Shown piece by piece: positions 1 to 13,491 of a stretch of 64,000 bases of DNA. The stretch is from contig NZ_JABFHG010000019.1 in the NCBI RefSeq assembly GCF_013112485.1, forward strand, positions 1 to 64,000. Direction: 5' to 3'. A model generated the notes under the pieces. It did no database searches. It had not been told where the DNA came from and saw only the letters and a program-made list of their open reading frames with translations. Positions within the stretch are counted from its first letter, which is position 1. Each line of letters opens with the position of its first letter. This DNA comes from Roseicella sp. DB1501 (GTDB lineage Bacteria > Pseudomonadota > Alphaproteobacteria > Acetobacterales > Acetobacteraceae). The translations under genes were made by a program, and so were the position numbers.

Positions 1-156
1 ACAGAGAACAAGTCACAGAATACACAGCAGAACCATACCACCCAGACAGCCCAAACTAGGACCACCAAGCAGCAATACACATCTCTCAACGCGTACTTCC
101 AAAACCAGATGCAAATGTCAAAGAACATAGCCCGGCAGGCTTCCTGCCGTTGCTGA
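1..156 (+). CDS. C-terminal fragment of a Q/N/T-rich protein
   Basis: An open frame enters from the left edge and ends at TGA 154-156, giving 51 residues. They are rich in Gln, Asn and Thr, with no domain I can name, and end in ARQASCRC. The base composition is unlike the rest of the window: A-rich, G-poor and far below 70% GC. About two thirds of the codons still end in G or C, which is mild support for real coding. It may be the tail of a transferred or phage-like gene, or a chance open frame. The function is unknown. Confidence 0.33.
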   Translation, partial: TENKSQNTQQNHTTQTAQTRTTKQQYTSLNAYFQNQMQMSKNIARQASCRC

Positions 157-232
157 AAGCCGGCCTCGTCACCGAGGATCGACCTTCCGTCCCGTCGTCC
201 GGCCAACCGGCCCCGCGTCGGGAGGCCGGCTT
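157..232 (+). terminator. Long inverted repeat after the left-edge fragment
   Basis: A perfect 11-bp inverted repeat, AAGCCGGCCTC (157-167) and GAGGCCGGCTT (222-232), encloses smaller hairpins such as CCTCG/CGAGG and GGCC/GGCC. It begins one base after the stop of the fragment at 1-156 and ends in TTCT, so it may be a transcription terminator. No long T-tract is present. The rest of 233-394 shows only a possible -35 (TTGACT at 331) without a convincing -10. Confidence 0.3.
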
Positions 233-394
233 CTATGGCCCTTCCCGCGGCCTGTCAAACCCCTTTCTCGCCGTCACGCCACATTCGCCTTAATGGCTCA
301 TCTCATACTGCAACCGCACCGTTCAAGCTGTTGACTTGGCGTGATTCTCATTGGAAGGGTTACGGCAGATTTCAGCCCTGGGAGGGGGTCTTCC

Positions 395-1654
395 ATGCTG
401 CATCGCATCCGGCGCCGTCGGCGCTGGCTGTCCTATCTGTGCCTGGCTTTCGGCGCCGCCGCCTGCCCTGCCTTCGCCGAACCGGCCTCGTCCGGGCTGC
501 GGACCGTGCTTGCGACCAATGCCGCCCCGGCCGCCGGCGGCGGCGCCACCATCCGCACCGTGGTCGCCCGCCGCGGCCAGACCGTCGCACAGGTCCTGGC
601 CGCGGCCGGCGTCGAACGGCGCGAGGTGGAACCGGCCGTATCCGCCCTCGCCCCCCTGCTGCCACCCAAGGCGGCGCTGCCGGCCGGCCATGCGCTGACG
701 CTGCGTCAGGCGCCGGGGGATGATGCGCTGATTGCCGTCTCGCTGCAGGCGCAGCCGGGCCGCACCGTGACCGTCACCCGCACGCCGACCGGCTGGATCG
801 CGCATGAGGCCATGGAGGGCCAGCGGCGGCATCTGGTGCTGGCCCGCGGCGGCATCCATGAGAACCTGCTGGACGACCTGCGGGCCGCCGGCCTGCCGGA
901 CGGCCTCGGCCGCGAGTTGGTGCAGGGCCTCGCGCATGAGGTCGATTTCCAGCGCGACATCCGTCCCGGCGACCAGTTCGAGATCCTGTTCGAGCGCTAC
1001 CGCGATCCCGCCGGCGACCTGCTGCATGAGGGCCGCATGCTGCACGCCGCCTTCGCCATCGGCGGCCGCCATCTTTCGCTCTGGCGCTACGACACGGCGG
1101 CCGGGCCCGATTGGTTCGACGACGAGGGCCGCAGCCTGCGCCGCGCCTTCCTGCGCACGCCGCTCGACGGCGCGCGGGTGACCTCCGGCTTCGGCATGCG
1201 CTCGCATCCGGTGCTGGGCTACACGCGCAAGCACCAGGGCATCGACTTCGCCGCGCCGCGCGGCACGCCGGTGCTGGCCGCCGCCGATGGCGAGGTCATC
1301 CAGATCGGCTGGATGCGCGGCTATGGGCGCGTCATCACGCTGCAGCATGCCGAAGACCGAACGACGCGCTACGCGCATCTCTCCGCCTTCGCGCCGGGCC
1401 TGAAGGTGGGCGACCGCCTGCGGCAGGGCGAGCTCGTCGGCCGGGTCGGCCGCACCGGCGTCGCCACCGGCAACCACCTGCATTTCGAGCTCGCCGAGGC
1501 CGGCATGCAGATCGATCCCGCCAAGGCCCGGACGCATCCGGCCGAGGTGCTGGAGGGCGCCGAGCTGGCGGCCTTCCAGGCCAGCCGGCAGGCGCTGGTC
1601 ACGCAGCTCGCGCGTCTGCAGCCGATGCAGGAAGTCGCCGCGGCCGAGGACTGA
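395..1654 (+). CDS. Secreted M23 family metallopeptidase
   Basis: This is a peptidoglycan hydrolase of the lysostaphin/NlpD type (M23), predicted to cut or regulate cleavage of cell-wall cross-links in the periplasm. The N-terminus has an Arg-rich segment, a hydrophobic stretch and PAFAEP, typical of a signal peptide. The zinc site is visible as HQGIDF near residue 280 and HLHFEL near 361-366, in a C-terminal domain from about 260 to 370. The preceding 200 residues are a probable LysM/OapA-like linker region. ATG 395 is chosen because GGGAGGGGG lies just upstream; a GTG at 341 would extend the frame by 18 residues without an RBS. It is monocistronic, with a terminator downstream. The zinc ligands look intact. 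Confidence 0.9.
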   Translation: MLHRIRRRRRWLSYLCLAFGAAACPAFAEPASSGLRTVLATNAAPAAGGGATIRTVVARRGQTVAQVLAAAGVERREVEPAVSALAPLLPPKAALPAGHALTLRQAPGDDALIAVSLQAQPGRTVTVTRTPTGWIAHEAMEGQRRHLVLARGGIHENLLDDLRAAGLPDGLGRELVQGLAHEVDFQRDIRPGDQFEILFERYRDPAGDLLHEGRMLHAAFAIGGRHLSLWRYDTAAGPDWFDDEGRSLRRAFLRTPLDGARVTSGFGMRSHPVLGYTRKHQGIDFAAPRGTPVLAAADGEVIQIGWMRGYGRVITLQHAEDRTTRYAHLSAFAPGLKVGDRLRQGELVGRVGRTGVATGNHLHFELAEAGMQIDPAKARTHPAEVLEGAELAAFQASRQALVTQLARLQPMQEVAAAED

Positions 1655-1690
1655 CGCGCCGCCACCCTCCCCCTTCCCCCCCAAGACGCG

Positions 1691-1725
1691 AACGGCGCGC
1701 CTCGAAGCCGGGACGCGCCGTTTTT
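1691..1725 (+). terminator. Rho-independent terminator of the M23 gene
   Basis: AACGGCGCG (1691-1699) pairs with CGCGCCGTT (1714-1722) and is followed by five Ts at 1721-1725. It lies between the M23 gene and the convergent clpB and best serves the plus strand. Confidence 0.75.
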
Positions 1726-1738
1726 CCTGGCTGCGGCG

Positions 1739-4327
<2,589 letters not shown>

Positions 4328-4461
4328 TCTCTGCGTCCCTCATCTGCGGACCGCGGACCGGCAGCGCTCGCGCGCCCGGGGTTCCGCTCGGCCCGCCGAG
4401 TCTCCGGCGACCGGCCCCGCCACCCCTCAAGAGGCAGTGGCGGGCGCCAAGTTCACCGGGG

Positions 4462-4490
4462 ATGTGGTATTTCGCCTTGGCTTGGGTCAA
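4462..4490 (-). promoter_or_regulatory. Candidate clpB promoter
   Basis: On the minus strand CTTGACC (TTGACC = 4485-4490) is followed after 17 bp by CCACAT (4462-4467). The -35 fits both sigma70 and the CTTGA of alphaproteobacterial sigma32; the -10 CCACAT is an imperfect sigma32-like box. The distance to the clpB ATG is about 135 bp. A regulated start is plausible, not proved. Confidence 0.35.
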
Positions 4491-4515
4491 GGTCCGCGGG
4501 AGGGAAAATGGTCCG

Positions 4516-5286
4516 ATGCGCATCGAGCAGATCTACCGCTACCCGGTGAAGGGCCTGACCGCCGAGGCGCTGGAGGAGGTGCTGCTCACGCCCGGCCAGT
4601 GCCTGCCGCATGACCGCCGCTTCGCCCTCGCCCAGGGCGATGCGCCCTTCGATCCGGCCGCGCCGGCCTGGCTGTCAAAGCGGCATTTCGGCTGCCTGAT
4701 GGCCAATGCCCGGCTCGCCCTGCTGCACACCGCCTTCGATCCGAAGACCGGCTTGCTGGCGATCCGGGCGCCCGAGGCGCCGCCGCTGCTCGCCAGCACC
4801 CGGACGGAGGCGGGGCGCGCCGAGATCGCCGCCTTCCTCGCCGGCATCCTCGGCGAAGAGGCGCGCGGCACGCCGCGCTTCCTGGAGGCGCCGGGGCACA
4901 ACTTCACCGATGTGGCGGCGAAATGCGTCTCCATCATCGGTCTCTCCAGCCTGCACGCGCTGGAGGAGAAGGCGGGAATGCCTCTCGATCCGCTGCGCTT
5001 CCGGGCCAATATCTACGTCTCGGGGGCGCGGCCCTGGGCGGAGTTCGACCTGCTCGGCCAGGAGATCCAGCTTGGCGCCGCCCGGCTCCGGGTCTTCAAG
5101 CGCATTGTCCGCTGCCCGGCGACCGAGGTGAACCCGGAGACCGCCGAACGGGACGCGCAGCCGCCGAAATGGCTGCGGCAGCATTTCGGCCATGCCGATC
5201 TCGGCGTCTATGCCGAGGTCATCGAGGGCGGCCGGATCGCGGTCGGCGACGCGCTGGAGCCGCTGGAGGGCGATCTGCTGCATTGA
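4516..5286 (+). CDS. MOSC domain-containing protein
   Basis: It belongs to the MOSC (molybdenum cofactor sulfurase C-terminal) family with an N-terminal beta-barrel (YcbX/mARC-like, COG3217). Such proteins bind molybdenum cofactor through a conserved Cys and reduce N-hydroxylated compounds or transfer sulfur. The N-terminus IEQIYRYPVKGLTAE is characteristic, and the conserved Cys is seen in FKRIVRCPATEVNP near residue 200. Length is 256 residues. ATG 4516 is used because GGGAGGGAAAA lies just upstream. It is divergent from clpB and convergent with thiC. No ferredoxin domain is fused. The substrate is unknown. Confidence 0.85.
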   Translation: MRIEQIYRYPVKGLTAEALEEVLLTPGQCLPHDRRFALAQGDAPFDPAAPAWLSKRHFGCLMANARLALLHTAFDPKTGLLAIRAPEAPPLLASTRTEAGRAEIAAFLAGILGEEARGTPRFLEAPGHNFTDVAAKCVSIIGLSSLHALEEKAGMPLDPLRFRANIYVSGARPWAEFDLLGQEIQLGAARLRVFKRIVRCPATEVNPETAERDAQPPKWLRQHFGHADLGVYAEVIEGGRIAVGDALEPLEGDLLH

Positions 5287-5350
5287 TGCCGCCCGGCCTC
5301 GCGCGCGCCGGGGCACCTGGTGCCTGTCGAGCCTGGTCGCTGCCCGTTGC

Positions 5351-5441
5351 CCTGCCGCGGCTTGGCCGCGGCAGGCTGTGACGCGCTCAGGGCATGAGGT
5401 GCATCACGGGGCCCCCACGACGCCGCTGCGCGGCGTCGTGG
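5351..5441. terminator. Two hairpins between convergent MOSC gene and thiC
   Basis: Two perfect hairpins lie in the 162-bp gap: CCTGCCGCGGC/GCCGCGGCAGG (5351-5375) and CCACGACGCCGC/GCGGCGTCGTGG (5415-5441). Neither has a clear T-tract. They probably act as bidirectional transcription barriers for the two convergent genes. Confidence 0.45.
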
Positions 5442-5448
5442 AGAAGAA

Positions 5449-7432
<1,984 letters not shown>

Positions 7433-7444
7433 TGGAACAGCCTG

Positions 7445-7474
7445 ACCCTGCGACCGGCACAGGCCGCCTGTCAA
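7445..7474 (-). promoter_or_regulatory. Probable thiC promoter
   Basis: A perfect -35 TTGACA (7469-7474, minus strand) is followed after 17-18 bp by a poor -10 (CAGGGT). The spacing would start transcription a few bases before the riboswitch, which supports it despite the weak -10. A tandem CGACGTGCCG repeat lies just upstream. The rest of 7475-7613 shows nothing else I recognise. Confidence 0.45.
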
Positions 7475-7613
7475 TGCGACGTGCCGGGCGACGTGCCGAG
7501 CCTGTTCATACCGGGTCGCATGAATCCCGACTCGCAGCCGGCTGAACGCCCGAACGGACGCCGCGGCTCATGCCGCGAAGCCAAACCACCGGAGGTGACG
7601 CCGGCAATCGACG

Positions 7614-7637
7614 GCATTGATGCGGCAACATCAATGC
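7614..7637 (-). terminator. Hairpin after the ispG-DUF4167 gene block
   Basis: GCATTGATG (7614-7622) and CATCAATGC (7629-7637) form a perfect 9-bp hairpin with a 6-nt loop, ten bases after the DUF4167 stop codon. No U-tract follows. It is the likely 3' end of the long minus-strand block. Confidence 0.4.
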
Positions 7638-7646
7638 ACGCCGATA

Positions 7647-8111
7647 TCATACCGGCTCGCGCGTCTCCGGCTGCGGCCCGTCATATTCGGGCTCGCCCTC
7701 GAGGGCATGGCCGTTGACCTGACCGTTCATCTCGCCCGGCGCCTCCTGCCCCTCGCCCGCCTCGCCGGACTCGGCATTCGACTGGAAGCGGCGCGGCTGG
7801 TGCTGGCCCTCGCGCTGCTGCTGCGCCTGGCTCATGGCGTTGAGGATGCGGAAATAGTGCTCGGCGTGCTGGAAATAGCCCTCGGCCATCACCCGGTCGC
7901 CGGAACTGGTCGCGTCGCGCCCAAGCTGCAGGTACTTCTCGAAGAGCTGCTGGGCCGTGCCGCGGAGCCGCATGTCCGGCCCGTTCGAGTCGAAGACATG
8001 GTTGCGATTCATAGGCTGGTGGCCGGACTGGCGAAACTGCCCGCCGCCACCGCCACCCCCTCCGCCACCACCATGCCGGTGGTTGCGGCCGCGCATACGT
8101 TTCATGTTCAT
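7647..8111 (-). CDS. DUF4167 domain-containing protein
   Basis: An alphaproteobacterial family of unknown function, usually encoded at the end of the prfA-prmC cluster as here. The 154-residue protein opens with a basic KRMRGRNHRHG segment, then a run of about eleven glycines, then the conserved core (FDSNGPDMRLRGTAQQLFEK, DRVMAEGYFQHAEHYFRI). The C-terminus is Gln/Glu-rich and disordered. The basic N-terminus suggests nucleic-acid binding, which is inference only. The start is placed at the Met before NMKRMRGR because homologues begin near this motif; a second in-frame ATG lies 6 bases later. Confidence 0.85.
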   Translation of the reverse strand: MNMKRMRGRNHRHGGGGGGGGGGGQFRQSGHQPMNRNHVFDSNGPDMRLRGTAQQLFEKYLQLGRDATSSGDRVMAEGYFQHAEHYFRILNAMSQAQQQREGQHQPRRFQSNAESGEAGEGQEAPGEMNGQVNGHALEGEPEYDGPQPETREPV

Positions 8112-8368
8112 CGGTATTGCGTCTGCCGTCTCGCAGCTGGGCCGCTCCGCCTGCCCCGGGGCAAGCCCCGGCACCTGCGGCACAAGCGGTCGATGTCTCC
8201 AAAAGGCGTTGCGGCCGGCGTGAATGCCCACAGCCCGTCCGCTGCTCGGCCCCAAACGCCAGGGCGGTGGGCTTGCCCATCCGCCCGCGAGGGCCTGCCG
8301 CAAGCTAGCCGCAGCGCGGCGGCCCGCCAATCGGTTTTTTTTCGCGGCGCCTGACGCGACGCCCCCGA

Positions 8369-9250
8369 TCAGCGGTGTCCGAGCACCAAGGCCCGCGACA
8401 CGCCCCCCAGATCGGGTCGGCAGGCCAGCGGATCAAGCCCATGCGCGACGGCGATCGCCTCGACCGCCGGCCGCTGCCCCTGGCCGAGCTCCAGCACAGC
8501 GCGGCCACCCGGCGCCAGCAGCCCCGGCAGGGCAGCGCAGAGGGCGCGGTAGGCCACTAGCCCGTCCGACCCGCCATCCAGCGCCGTCGCCGGCTCGTGC
8601 CGCGCCACCTCGGGCATCAGGCCGGGAAGCGCGCCCGATTCAATATAGGGCGGGTTGCTCAGCACCAGGTCGAAGCGCCCGGCGAGCGGCGCCGCCCAAT
8701 CGGCGACGAGGAAGCGGGCCCGCCCGCCGAGACCGAGCCGCCCGGCATTGGCCCGCGCCAGCGCCGCCGCCGCCGGCACCCGGTCGAGCCCAACTCCGGT
8801 CGCCGCCGGAAACTCGGTCAGCGCCGCCAGCAGCAGGCAGCCGGTGCCGGTGCCGAGATCGAGGATGCGACGGACCCGCTCGCGCGCCGGGAAGGCGGCG
8901 ATCGCCGCCTCGACCAGCGTCTCCGAATCGGCCCGCGGCACCAATGTCGCAGCCGAGACGGCGAAGGGCAGCGACCAGAATTCCTGCTCGCCCAGCAGAT
9001 GCGCGACCGGCGCGTGCTGCAGGCGGCGCTGCAGCAACCCGGCGAAGGCGACGGCGGCGGCGGGCGGCACCGGGGCGCGCGGCTCGCGCAGCAGGTCCTC
9101 CTGCCGGCAGCCCATGGCATGGGCCAGCAGCAGCCGCGCCTCCAGCCGCGGCGCCTCGATCGCCGCCGCCCGCAGATGCTGCCCGGCCCGGCAGAGGAAG
9201 GCGCCGACGGTCCCCGTCATGGCGCTGGCCGGGTCGGCGCAGCCGCTCAT
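8369..9250 (-). CDS. prmC: Peptide chain release factor N5-glutamine methyltransferase PrmC
   Basis: PrmC (HemK) methylates the Gln of the GGQ motif in RF1/RF2 with SAM, raising termination efficiency. The SAM-binding motif [13 protein letters not shown] and the catalytic NPPYIESG are both visible, with an N-terminal helical domain of about 90 residues. Length is 293. The ATG overlaps the prfA stop (ATGA), so enzyme and substrate are translationally coupled. A start 10 codons later (MTGTVGAF) is possible. The 257 bp between its stop and DUF4167 hold an eight-T run at about 8335 but no gene I can support. Confidence 0.95.
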   Translation of the reverse strand: MSGCADPASAMTGTVGAFLCRAGQHLRAAAIEAPRLEARLLLAHAMGCRQEDLLREPRAPVPPAAAVAFAGLLQRRLQHAPVAHLLGEQEFWSLPFAVSAATLVPRADSETLVEAAIAAFPARERVRRILDLGTGTGCLLLAALTEFPAATGVGLDRVPAAAALARANAGRLGLGGRARFLVADWAAPLAGRFDLVLSNPPYIESGALPGLMPEVARHEPATALDGGSDGLVAYRALCAALPGLLAPGGRAVLELGQGQRPAVEAIAVAHGLDPLACRPDLGGVSRALVLGHR

Positions 9251-10302
9251 GCGCCCTCGGCCGCCAGGCGCGCCGCCTCGTCCTCGGCGGTCAGCGCATC
9301 GACGATCTCGTCGAACTCGCCGAGCATGACGCGCTCGATCTTGTGCAGGGTGAGGCCGATGCGATGGTCGGTGACGCGGCCCTGCGGGAAATTGTAGGTG
9401 CGGATGCGCTCGCTGCGGTCGCCGGTGCCCACCTGGCCCCTGCGGTCGGCGGCGCGCGTCGCGGCGAGGCGGGAGCGCTCGGCCTCGTACAGCCGGGCGC
9501 GTAGCACCTTCATCGCCTTGGCGCGGTTCTTGTGCTGCGACTTCTCCTCCTGCATCGCCACCACGATGCCGGAGGGCAGATGGGTGATGCGGACGGCGCT
9601 GTCGGTCTTGTTCACGTGCTGGCCGCCGGCGCCGCTGGCGCGATAGGTGTCGATGCGGAGATCGCCCTCATTGACCTGCACATCGACCTCCTCCGCCTCC
9701 GGCAGCACGGCGACGGTGACGGTCGAGGTGTGGATGCGGCCCTGCGTCTCGGTCGCCGGCACCCGCTGCACGCGGTGCACGCCGCTCTCGTATTTCAGCC
9801 GGGCGAAGACGCCGCGGCCGGCGATCTCGGCCACCGCGCCCTTGACGCCGCCGAGGTCGCTCTCGTCGTATTCCATCACCTCGAAGCGCCAGCGGCGGGC
9901 CTCGGCATAGCGCTGATAGGCGCGGAACAGCTCGGCGGCGAAGAGGGCGGCCTCGTCGCCGCCGGCGGCAGGGCGGATCTCGAGGATGGCGCTGCGCTCA
10001 TCCGCCGCATCCTTCGGCAGCAGCATGAGCTGCAGCTCGCGCTCGAGCCGCGGCACCGCCTCCTTCTGGGCCAGGTACTCGTCCTCGGCGAGCTCGCGCA
10101 GCTCGGGATCGGCCAGCATCGCCTCGGCCTCGTCGCGCGCCCGCTCGGCGGCGCGCAGCGCCTCGACCTTCTCGACCACCGGCTCGATCTCGGCGAGCTC
10201 CTTGGAAAGGACGCCGAACTGGCTGCCCTCGGCGCTGGAGAGGAGGTGCTTCAGCTCCTCCGCCCGCGTCAGGACCCGGCCGAGCTTCTCCGCGATGCTC
10301 AC
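9247..10302 (-). CDS. prfA: Peptide chain release factor 1
   Basis: RF1 recognises UAA and UAG and triggers peptidyl-tRNA hydrolysis. The 351-residue protein has the catalytic loop [15 protein letters not shown] with an intact GGQ. The start is a GTG at 10300-10302 that overlaps the hisS stop by four bases (GTGA); an open frame continues upstream inside hisS but only as an out-of-frame shadow. It also overlaps prmC at its 3' end. The N-terminus is [16 protein letters not shown], as expected for the family. Confidence 0.96.
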   Translation of the reverse strand: MSIAEKLGRVLTRAEELKHLLSSAEGSQFGVLSKELAEIEPVVEKVEALRAAERARDEAEAMLADPELRELAEDEYLAQKEAVPRLERELQLMLLPKDAADERSAILEIRPAAGGDEAALFAAELFRAYQRYAEARRWRFEVMEYDESDLGGVKGAVAEIAGRGVFARLKYESGVHRVQRVPATETQGRIHTSTVTVAVLPEAEEVDVQVNEGDLRIDTYRASGAGGQHVNKTDSAVRITHLPSGIVVAMQEEKSQHKNRAKAMKVLRARLYEAERSRLAATRAADRRGQVGTGDRSERIRTYNFPQGRVTDHRIGLTLHKIERVMLGEFDEIVDALTAEDEAARLAAEGA

Positions 10303-11675
10303 GCCCGGCCCTCGTCTCCGTCCTCGTCCGTGTCCGCGTCCGTGTCCTCCGGGTCGTCGCCGAGCTCCTCCTCGAGGATGCTGTTCAGCATGGCCTGGGC
10401 GGCGCTCTCGACCACGCCGGTCTCGGCCAGAGCGCGCAGCAGGTCGGGCAGCGCCACCCGCTCCTGCGAACCGGCATCGAGGTTGCGCACCACCGCCATG
10501 CCGGCGGCCAGCTCCTCCTCGCCGAGGATGACCGCGGCGCCGGCGCCGATGCGGTTGGCCCGCTCCAGCCGGCGTTTCATATTGCCGCGATAGGCGATCT
10601 CGGCCACCACGCCGTAGTCGCGGAGCGATTGCAGCACGTCGATCGCCGCCGGCTCCGCCGCCTCGCCGATCGGGATGATCGCAACCGGGCGCGGCGCCGC
10701 GGGGGTCAGCCCGGCCGCCTCGAGCAGCAGCGAGAGCCGCTCCACCCCGGCGGCCCAGCCGACGGAGGGGGTTGGCGGGCCGCCCATCTCCTCGACCAAC
10801 CCGTTGTAGCGGCCGCCACCCATCACCGTGCCCTGGGCGCCGAGCCGGTCGGTGACGAATTCGAAGGCGGTATGGCTGTAATAGTCGAGCCCGCGGACGA
10901 TCCGCGGATTCTCCCGGAAGGGCACCTCGAAGGCGTCCAAGTGGCGCTTGACCGCGGCGTAGAAGCCGGCGGCCTCCGCGGTCAGGTGGTCGTGGATGGT
11001 GGGCGCGCCGGCGACCAGCGCCTTGTCCTTCGGGTCCTTGCTGTCGAGGATGCGAAGCGGGTTCTTCTCCAGCCGCGTCCGGCTGTCCTCGGAGAGGGCG
11101 TCCCGGTGCGCCGCGAAATAGGCGATCAGCGCCGCCCGGTAGGCCTCGCGGCTCGCCGCATCGCCGAGCGTGTTGATCTCCAGCACCGTGCCCTCGTCGA
11201 TGCCGAGCTCCTGCTGGATGTGCCAGCCGCAGGCGATCACCTCGGCATCGGCCAGCGGCTCGGCGGCGCCGAGCACCTCGATGCCGATCTGGTGGAACTG
11301 CCGGTAGCGCCCCTTCTGCGGCCGCTCGTAGCGGAACATCGGCCCGGCATAGAAGACCTTGCGCGGCAGGTTCGACTGCGTCAGGCCGTTCGAGACCAGC
11401 GCCCGGCACACCCCGGCCGTGTTCTCCGGCCGCAGGGTGATGCTCTCGCCGCCGCGGTCGGCGAAGGAATACATCTCCTTCGAGACGACGTCCGAGGTGT
11501 CGCCGAGGCCGCGGGCGAAGACCCTGGTATCCTCGAAGATCGGCGTGGCCCATTCCTCGAAGCCGTAGAGGGCGGCGATGCGCCGCGCCACCTCGATGAC
11601 ATGGTGATGCCGGCGGAACTCGGCGCCGATCAGGTCATGCGTGCCGCGGGCGGGCTGGAGCGGGGCTTGGGCCAT
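10299..11675 (-). CDS. hisS: Histidine--tRNA ligase
   Basis: A class II aminoacyl-tRNA synthetase charging tRNA-His. Motif 2 ([16 protein letters not shown]) and the HisA signature ([12 protein letters not shown]) are intact, and the anticodon-binding domain follows. At 458 residues it is longer than the usual ~420 because of a C-terminal extension ending in a strongly acidic tail ([18 protein letters not shown]). It is upstream of and overlapping prfA. The acidic tail is likely disordered and its role is unknown. Confidence 0.97.
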   Translation of the reverse strand: MAQAPLQPARGTHDLIGAEFRRHHHVIEVARRIAALYGFEEWATPIFEDTRVFARGLGDTSDVVSKEMYSFADRGGESITLRPENTAGVCRALVSNGLTQSNLPRKVFYAGPMFRYERPQKGRYRQFHQIGIEVLGAAEPLADAEVIACGWHIQQELGIDEGTVLEINTLGDAASREAYRAALIAYFAAHRDALSEDSRTRLEKNPLRILDSKDPKDKALVAGAPTIHDHLTAEAAGFYAAVKRHLDAFEVPFRENPRIVRGLDYYSHTAFEFVTDRLGAQGTVMGGGRYNGLVEEMGGPPTPSVGWAAGVERLSLLLEAAGLTPAAPRPVAIIPIGEAAEPAAIDVLQSLRDYGVVAEIAYRGNMKRRLERANRIGAGAAVILGEEELAAGMAVVRNLDAGSQERVALPDLLRALAETGVVESAAQAMLNSILEEELGDDPEDTDADTDEDGDEGRA

Positions 11676-11714
11676 GGCCGCGGTTTGCCGCGCGGCGGGG
11701 CAACGGGCAAGGGT

Positions 11715-11789
11715 TCAGGGGCAGATCAGGCGCAGGCCGGGGACATAGCTGCGGTAGCGACGGGGGTCGCGGGTGATGAGGGGCTGTCC
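11715..11789 (-). pseudogene. Remnant of a VapC-like PIN toxin C-terminus
   Basis: Reading minus strand, 24 codons plus TGA give PLITRDPRRYRSYVPGLRLICP at the end, which matches the typical last residues of VapC PIN-domain toxins (LLTRDxxRYRxYFPxLxLIxP). No PIN domain, start codon or antitoxin precedes it. The 75 bp sit between a 55-aa ORF and hisS, where no gene belongs. It is best explained as the tail of a deleted toxin-antitoxin locus. Confidence 0.5.
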
Positions 11790-11833
11790 AGGAGTATCCC
11801 GGGACCCGCCCCCGGCCCCGGGCGCCAGCGGGC

Positions 11834-12001
11834 TCAGCGCGCCATCAGGGTCAGCGCCAGCAGCAGCGCCAGGTGCAGGCTCGCCAGCAGCCCGAGCCGC
11901 CGCAGCGCCGCGTCCCGGCGCGCCAGGTCCTCGTCGAGCCCCGGGATGGGATGCCGCCGGAGCATTCCGACCAGCAGCGCCGAGAAGCCGAAGCCGTTCA
12001 T
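11834..12001 (-). CDS. 55-aa single-pass membrane protein between ispG and hisS
   Basis: This small ORF starts at ATG 11999-12001, only nine bases after the ispG stop. It has a basic amphipathic first half (LRRHPIPGLDEDLARRDAALRRL) and a hydrophobic C-terminus (LLASLHLALLLALTLMAR) able to span the membrane. Codon use is like that of neighbours. No function is recognised. Its position suggests co-transcription with ispG. Confidence 0.5.
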   Translation of the reverse strand: MNGFGFSALLVGMLRRHPIPGLDEDLARRDAALRRLGLLASLHLALLLALTLMAR

Positions 12002-12010
12002 CCGGCCGCC

Positions 12011-13180
12011 CTACTCGGCCGCCTGGGCCGCCGCCACTGGGGCCGCCAGCTGGGCCGCGGCCTCGGCGGCCTTCCGCGCCGCCTCCTCCGCCTTGATGGC
12101 GGCGGCCTTCGTCTCCACCAGCCCGACCAGGTGGTCGATCATCGCCGCCTCGTCCACCGTGTGGTCGGTCTTGCCGGCGGCATAGACCATGTGCCGGCCG
12201 GCGCCGCCGCCGGTGAGGCCGATATCGGTCATCAGCGCCTCGCCCGGCCCGTTCACCACGCAGCCGATGATGGAGAGGGTGATCGGCACCTCGATATGCG
12301 CCAGCCGCTCCTCCAGCGTCTCCACCGTCCGGATGACGTTGAAGCCCTGCCGGGCGCAGGAGGGGCAGGAGATGATCTTCACCCCGCGATGCCGCAGGCC
12401 GAGCGACTTCAGCATCTCCCAGCCGACATGCACCTCCTCCTCCGGCTCGGCGGAGAGGGAGACGCGCAGGGTGTCGCCGATGCCGGACCAGAGCAGGTTG
12501 CCGAGCCCGATGGCGCTCTTCACCGTGCCGGTACGGCGCCCGCCCGCCTCGGTGATGCCGATATGCAGCGGGTGGTCGCAGACCTCGGCGAGCTGGCTGT
12601 AGGCGGCGACGGCCAGGAAGACGTCGCTCGCCTTCACGCTGATCTTGAATTCGTGGAAGTCGTTGTCCTGCAGGTGCGCGGCGTGCCAGAGCGCGCTCTC
12701 GACCAGCGCTTCCGGGTTCGGCTCGCCGTATTTCTCCAGCAGGTGCTTCTCCAGGCTGCCGCCATTGACGCCGATGCGGATGGAGCAGCCATGGTCGCGG
12801 GCGGCCTTCACCACCTCCTTCACCCGCTCGGCGCTGCCGATATTGCCCGGGTTGATGCGCAGGCAGGCGGCGCCGGCCTTCGCCGCCTCGATGGCGCGGC
12901 GGTAATGGAAGTGGATGTCGGCGACGATCGGGACGTTCACCTCGCGCACGATCTCGGCCAGCGCCGCCGTGCTCTCCGGCGTCGGGCAGGAGACGCGGAC
13001 GATGTCGACGCCCGCCACCTCGGCGCGGCGGATCTGGGCGATGGTCGCCGCCGCATCCTCGGTCGGCGTGTTGGTCATGGTCTGGACGGTGATCGGCGCA
13101 TCGCCCCCGACCGGCACCTTGCCCACCATGATCTGGCGGGACTTGCGGCGGGTGATCTGCTGATAGGGGCGGTAGCTCAT
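12011..13180 (-). CDS. ispG: 4-hydroxy-3-methylbut-2-en-1-yl diphosphate synthase IspG
   Basis: IspG reduces MEcPP to HMBPP in the MEP isoprenoid pathway, using a [4Fe-4S] cluster. Cluster ligands are visible in [11 protein letters not shown] and [10 protein letters not shown]. Length is 389 residues. The start [17 protein letters not shown] is where family members begin; the open frame extends further upstream without coding character. The C-terminus carries an Ala/Glu-rich tail beyond the family core. The gene lies downstream of a RodZ-like gene and upstream of hisS, a conserved order in related alphaproteobacteria. Confidence 0.96.
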   Translation of the reverse strand: MSYRPYQQITRRKSRQIMVGKVPVGGDAPITVQTMTNTPTEDAAATIAQIRRAEVAGVDIVRVSCPTPESTAALAEIVREVNVPIVADIHFHYRRAIEAAKAGAACLRINPGNIGSAERVKEVVKAARDHGCSIRIGVNGGSLEKHLLEKYGEPNPEALVESALWHAAHLQDNDFHEFKISVKASDVFLAVAAYSQLAEVCDHPLHIGITEAGGRRTGTVKSAIGLGNLLWSGIGDTLRVSLSAEPEEEVHVGWEMLKSLGLRHRGVKIISCPSCARQGFNVIRTVETLEERLAHIEVPITLSIIGCVVNGPGEALMTDIGLTGGGAGRHMVYAAGKTDHTVDEAAMIDHLVGLVETKAAAIKAEEAARKAAEAAAQLAAPVAAAQAAE

Positions 13181-13343
13181 GCGAAATCCCGGATCTTCCG
13201 AAACAGGCCGGCGGCAGGGGCTGTGGGCGGGGCGGCGCTGGCATACCCCTCGGCACGCCACACTGCCGATACCCAGTCCGGCGCAATATGGCAGCGCCGA
13301 GCCCAATCCCATAGGCCCGATCGCCGCGGGACGACAGCGGATT

Positions 13344-13361
13344 GCGTTCAAGATTGAACGC
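13344..13361. promoter_or_regulatory. 18-bp near-perfect palindrome upstream of ispG
   Basis: GCGTTCAA-GA-TTGAACGC lies within the 311-bp gap 13181-13491, about 165 bp upstream of ispG. It is a plausible operator for a dimeric repressor. The rest of the gap shows no gene and no convincing sigma70 promoter, although ispG needs either a promoter here or read-through from the upstream gene. Confidence 0.35.
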
Positions 13362-13491
13362 TGCTCCGATGTAGCCTGTTGTTTTCAGGGCAGAGTCTCG
13401 CCTCCGGGCGGTCTCCCCCTCCCGCGATCTGCTCTGCATCGCCGCCGCGCCGCGGCAGGAATGTCATCAAACGGTTACGCTGCTGCGGCGG

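Noticed and set aside
341-394. Earlier GTG start of the M23 peptidase
   Set aside because: It has no ribosome-binding site, while GGGAGGGGG precedes ATG 395, which also gives a proper signal peptide.
8305-8350. Eight-T run after a GC hairpin as a terminator
   Set aside because: On the plus strand no gene precedes it, and on the minus strand the run is A, so it cannot terminate prmC.
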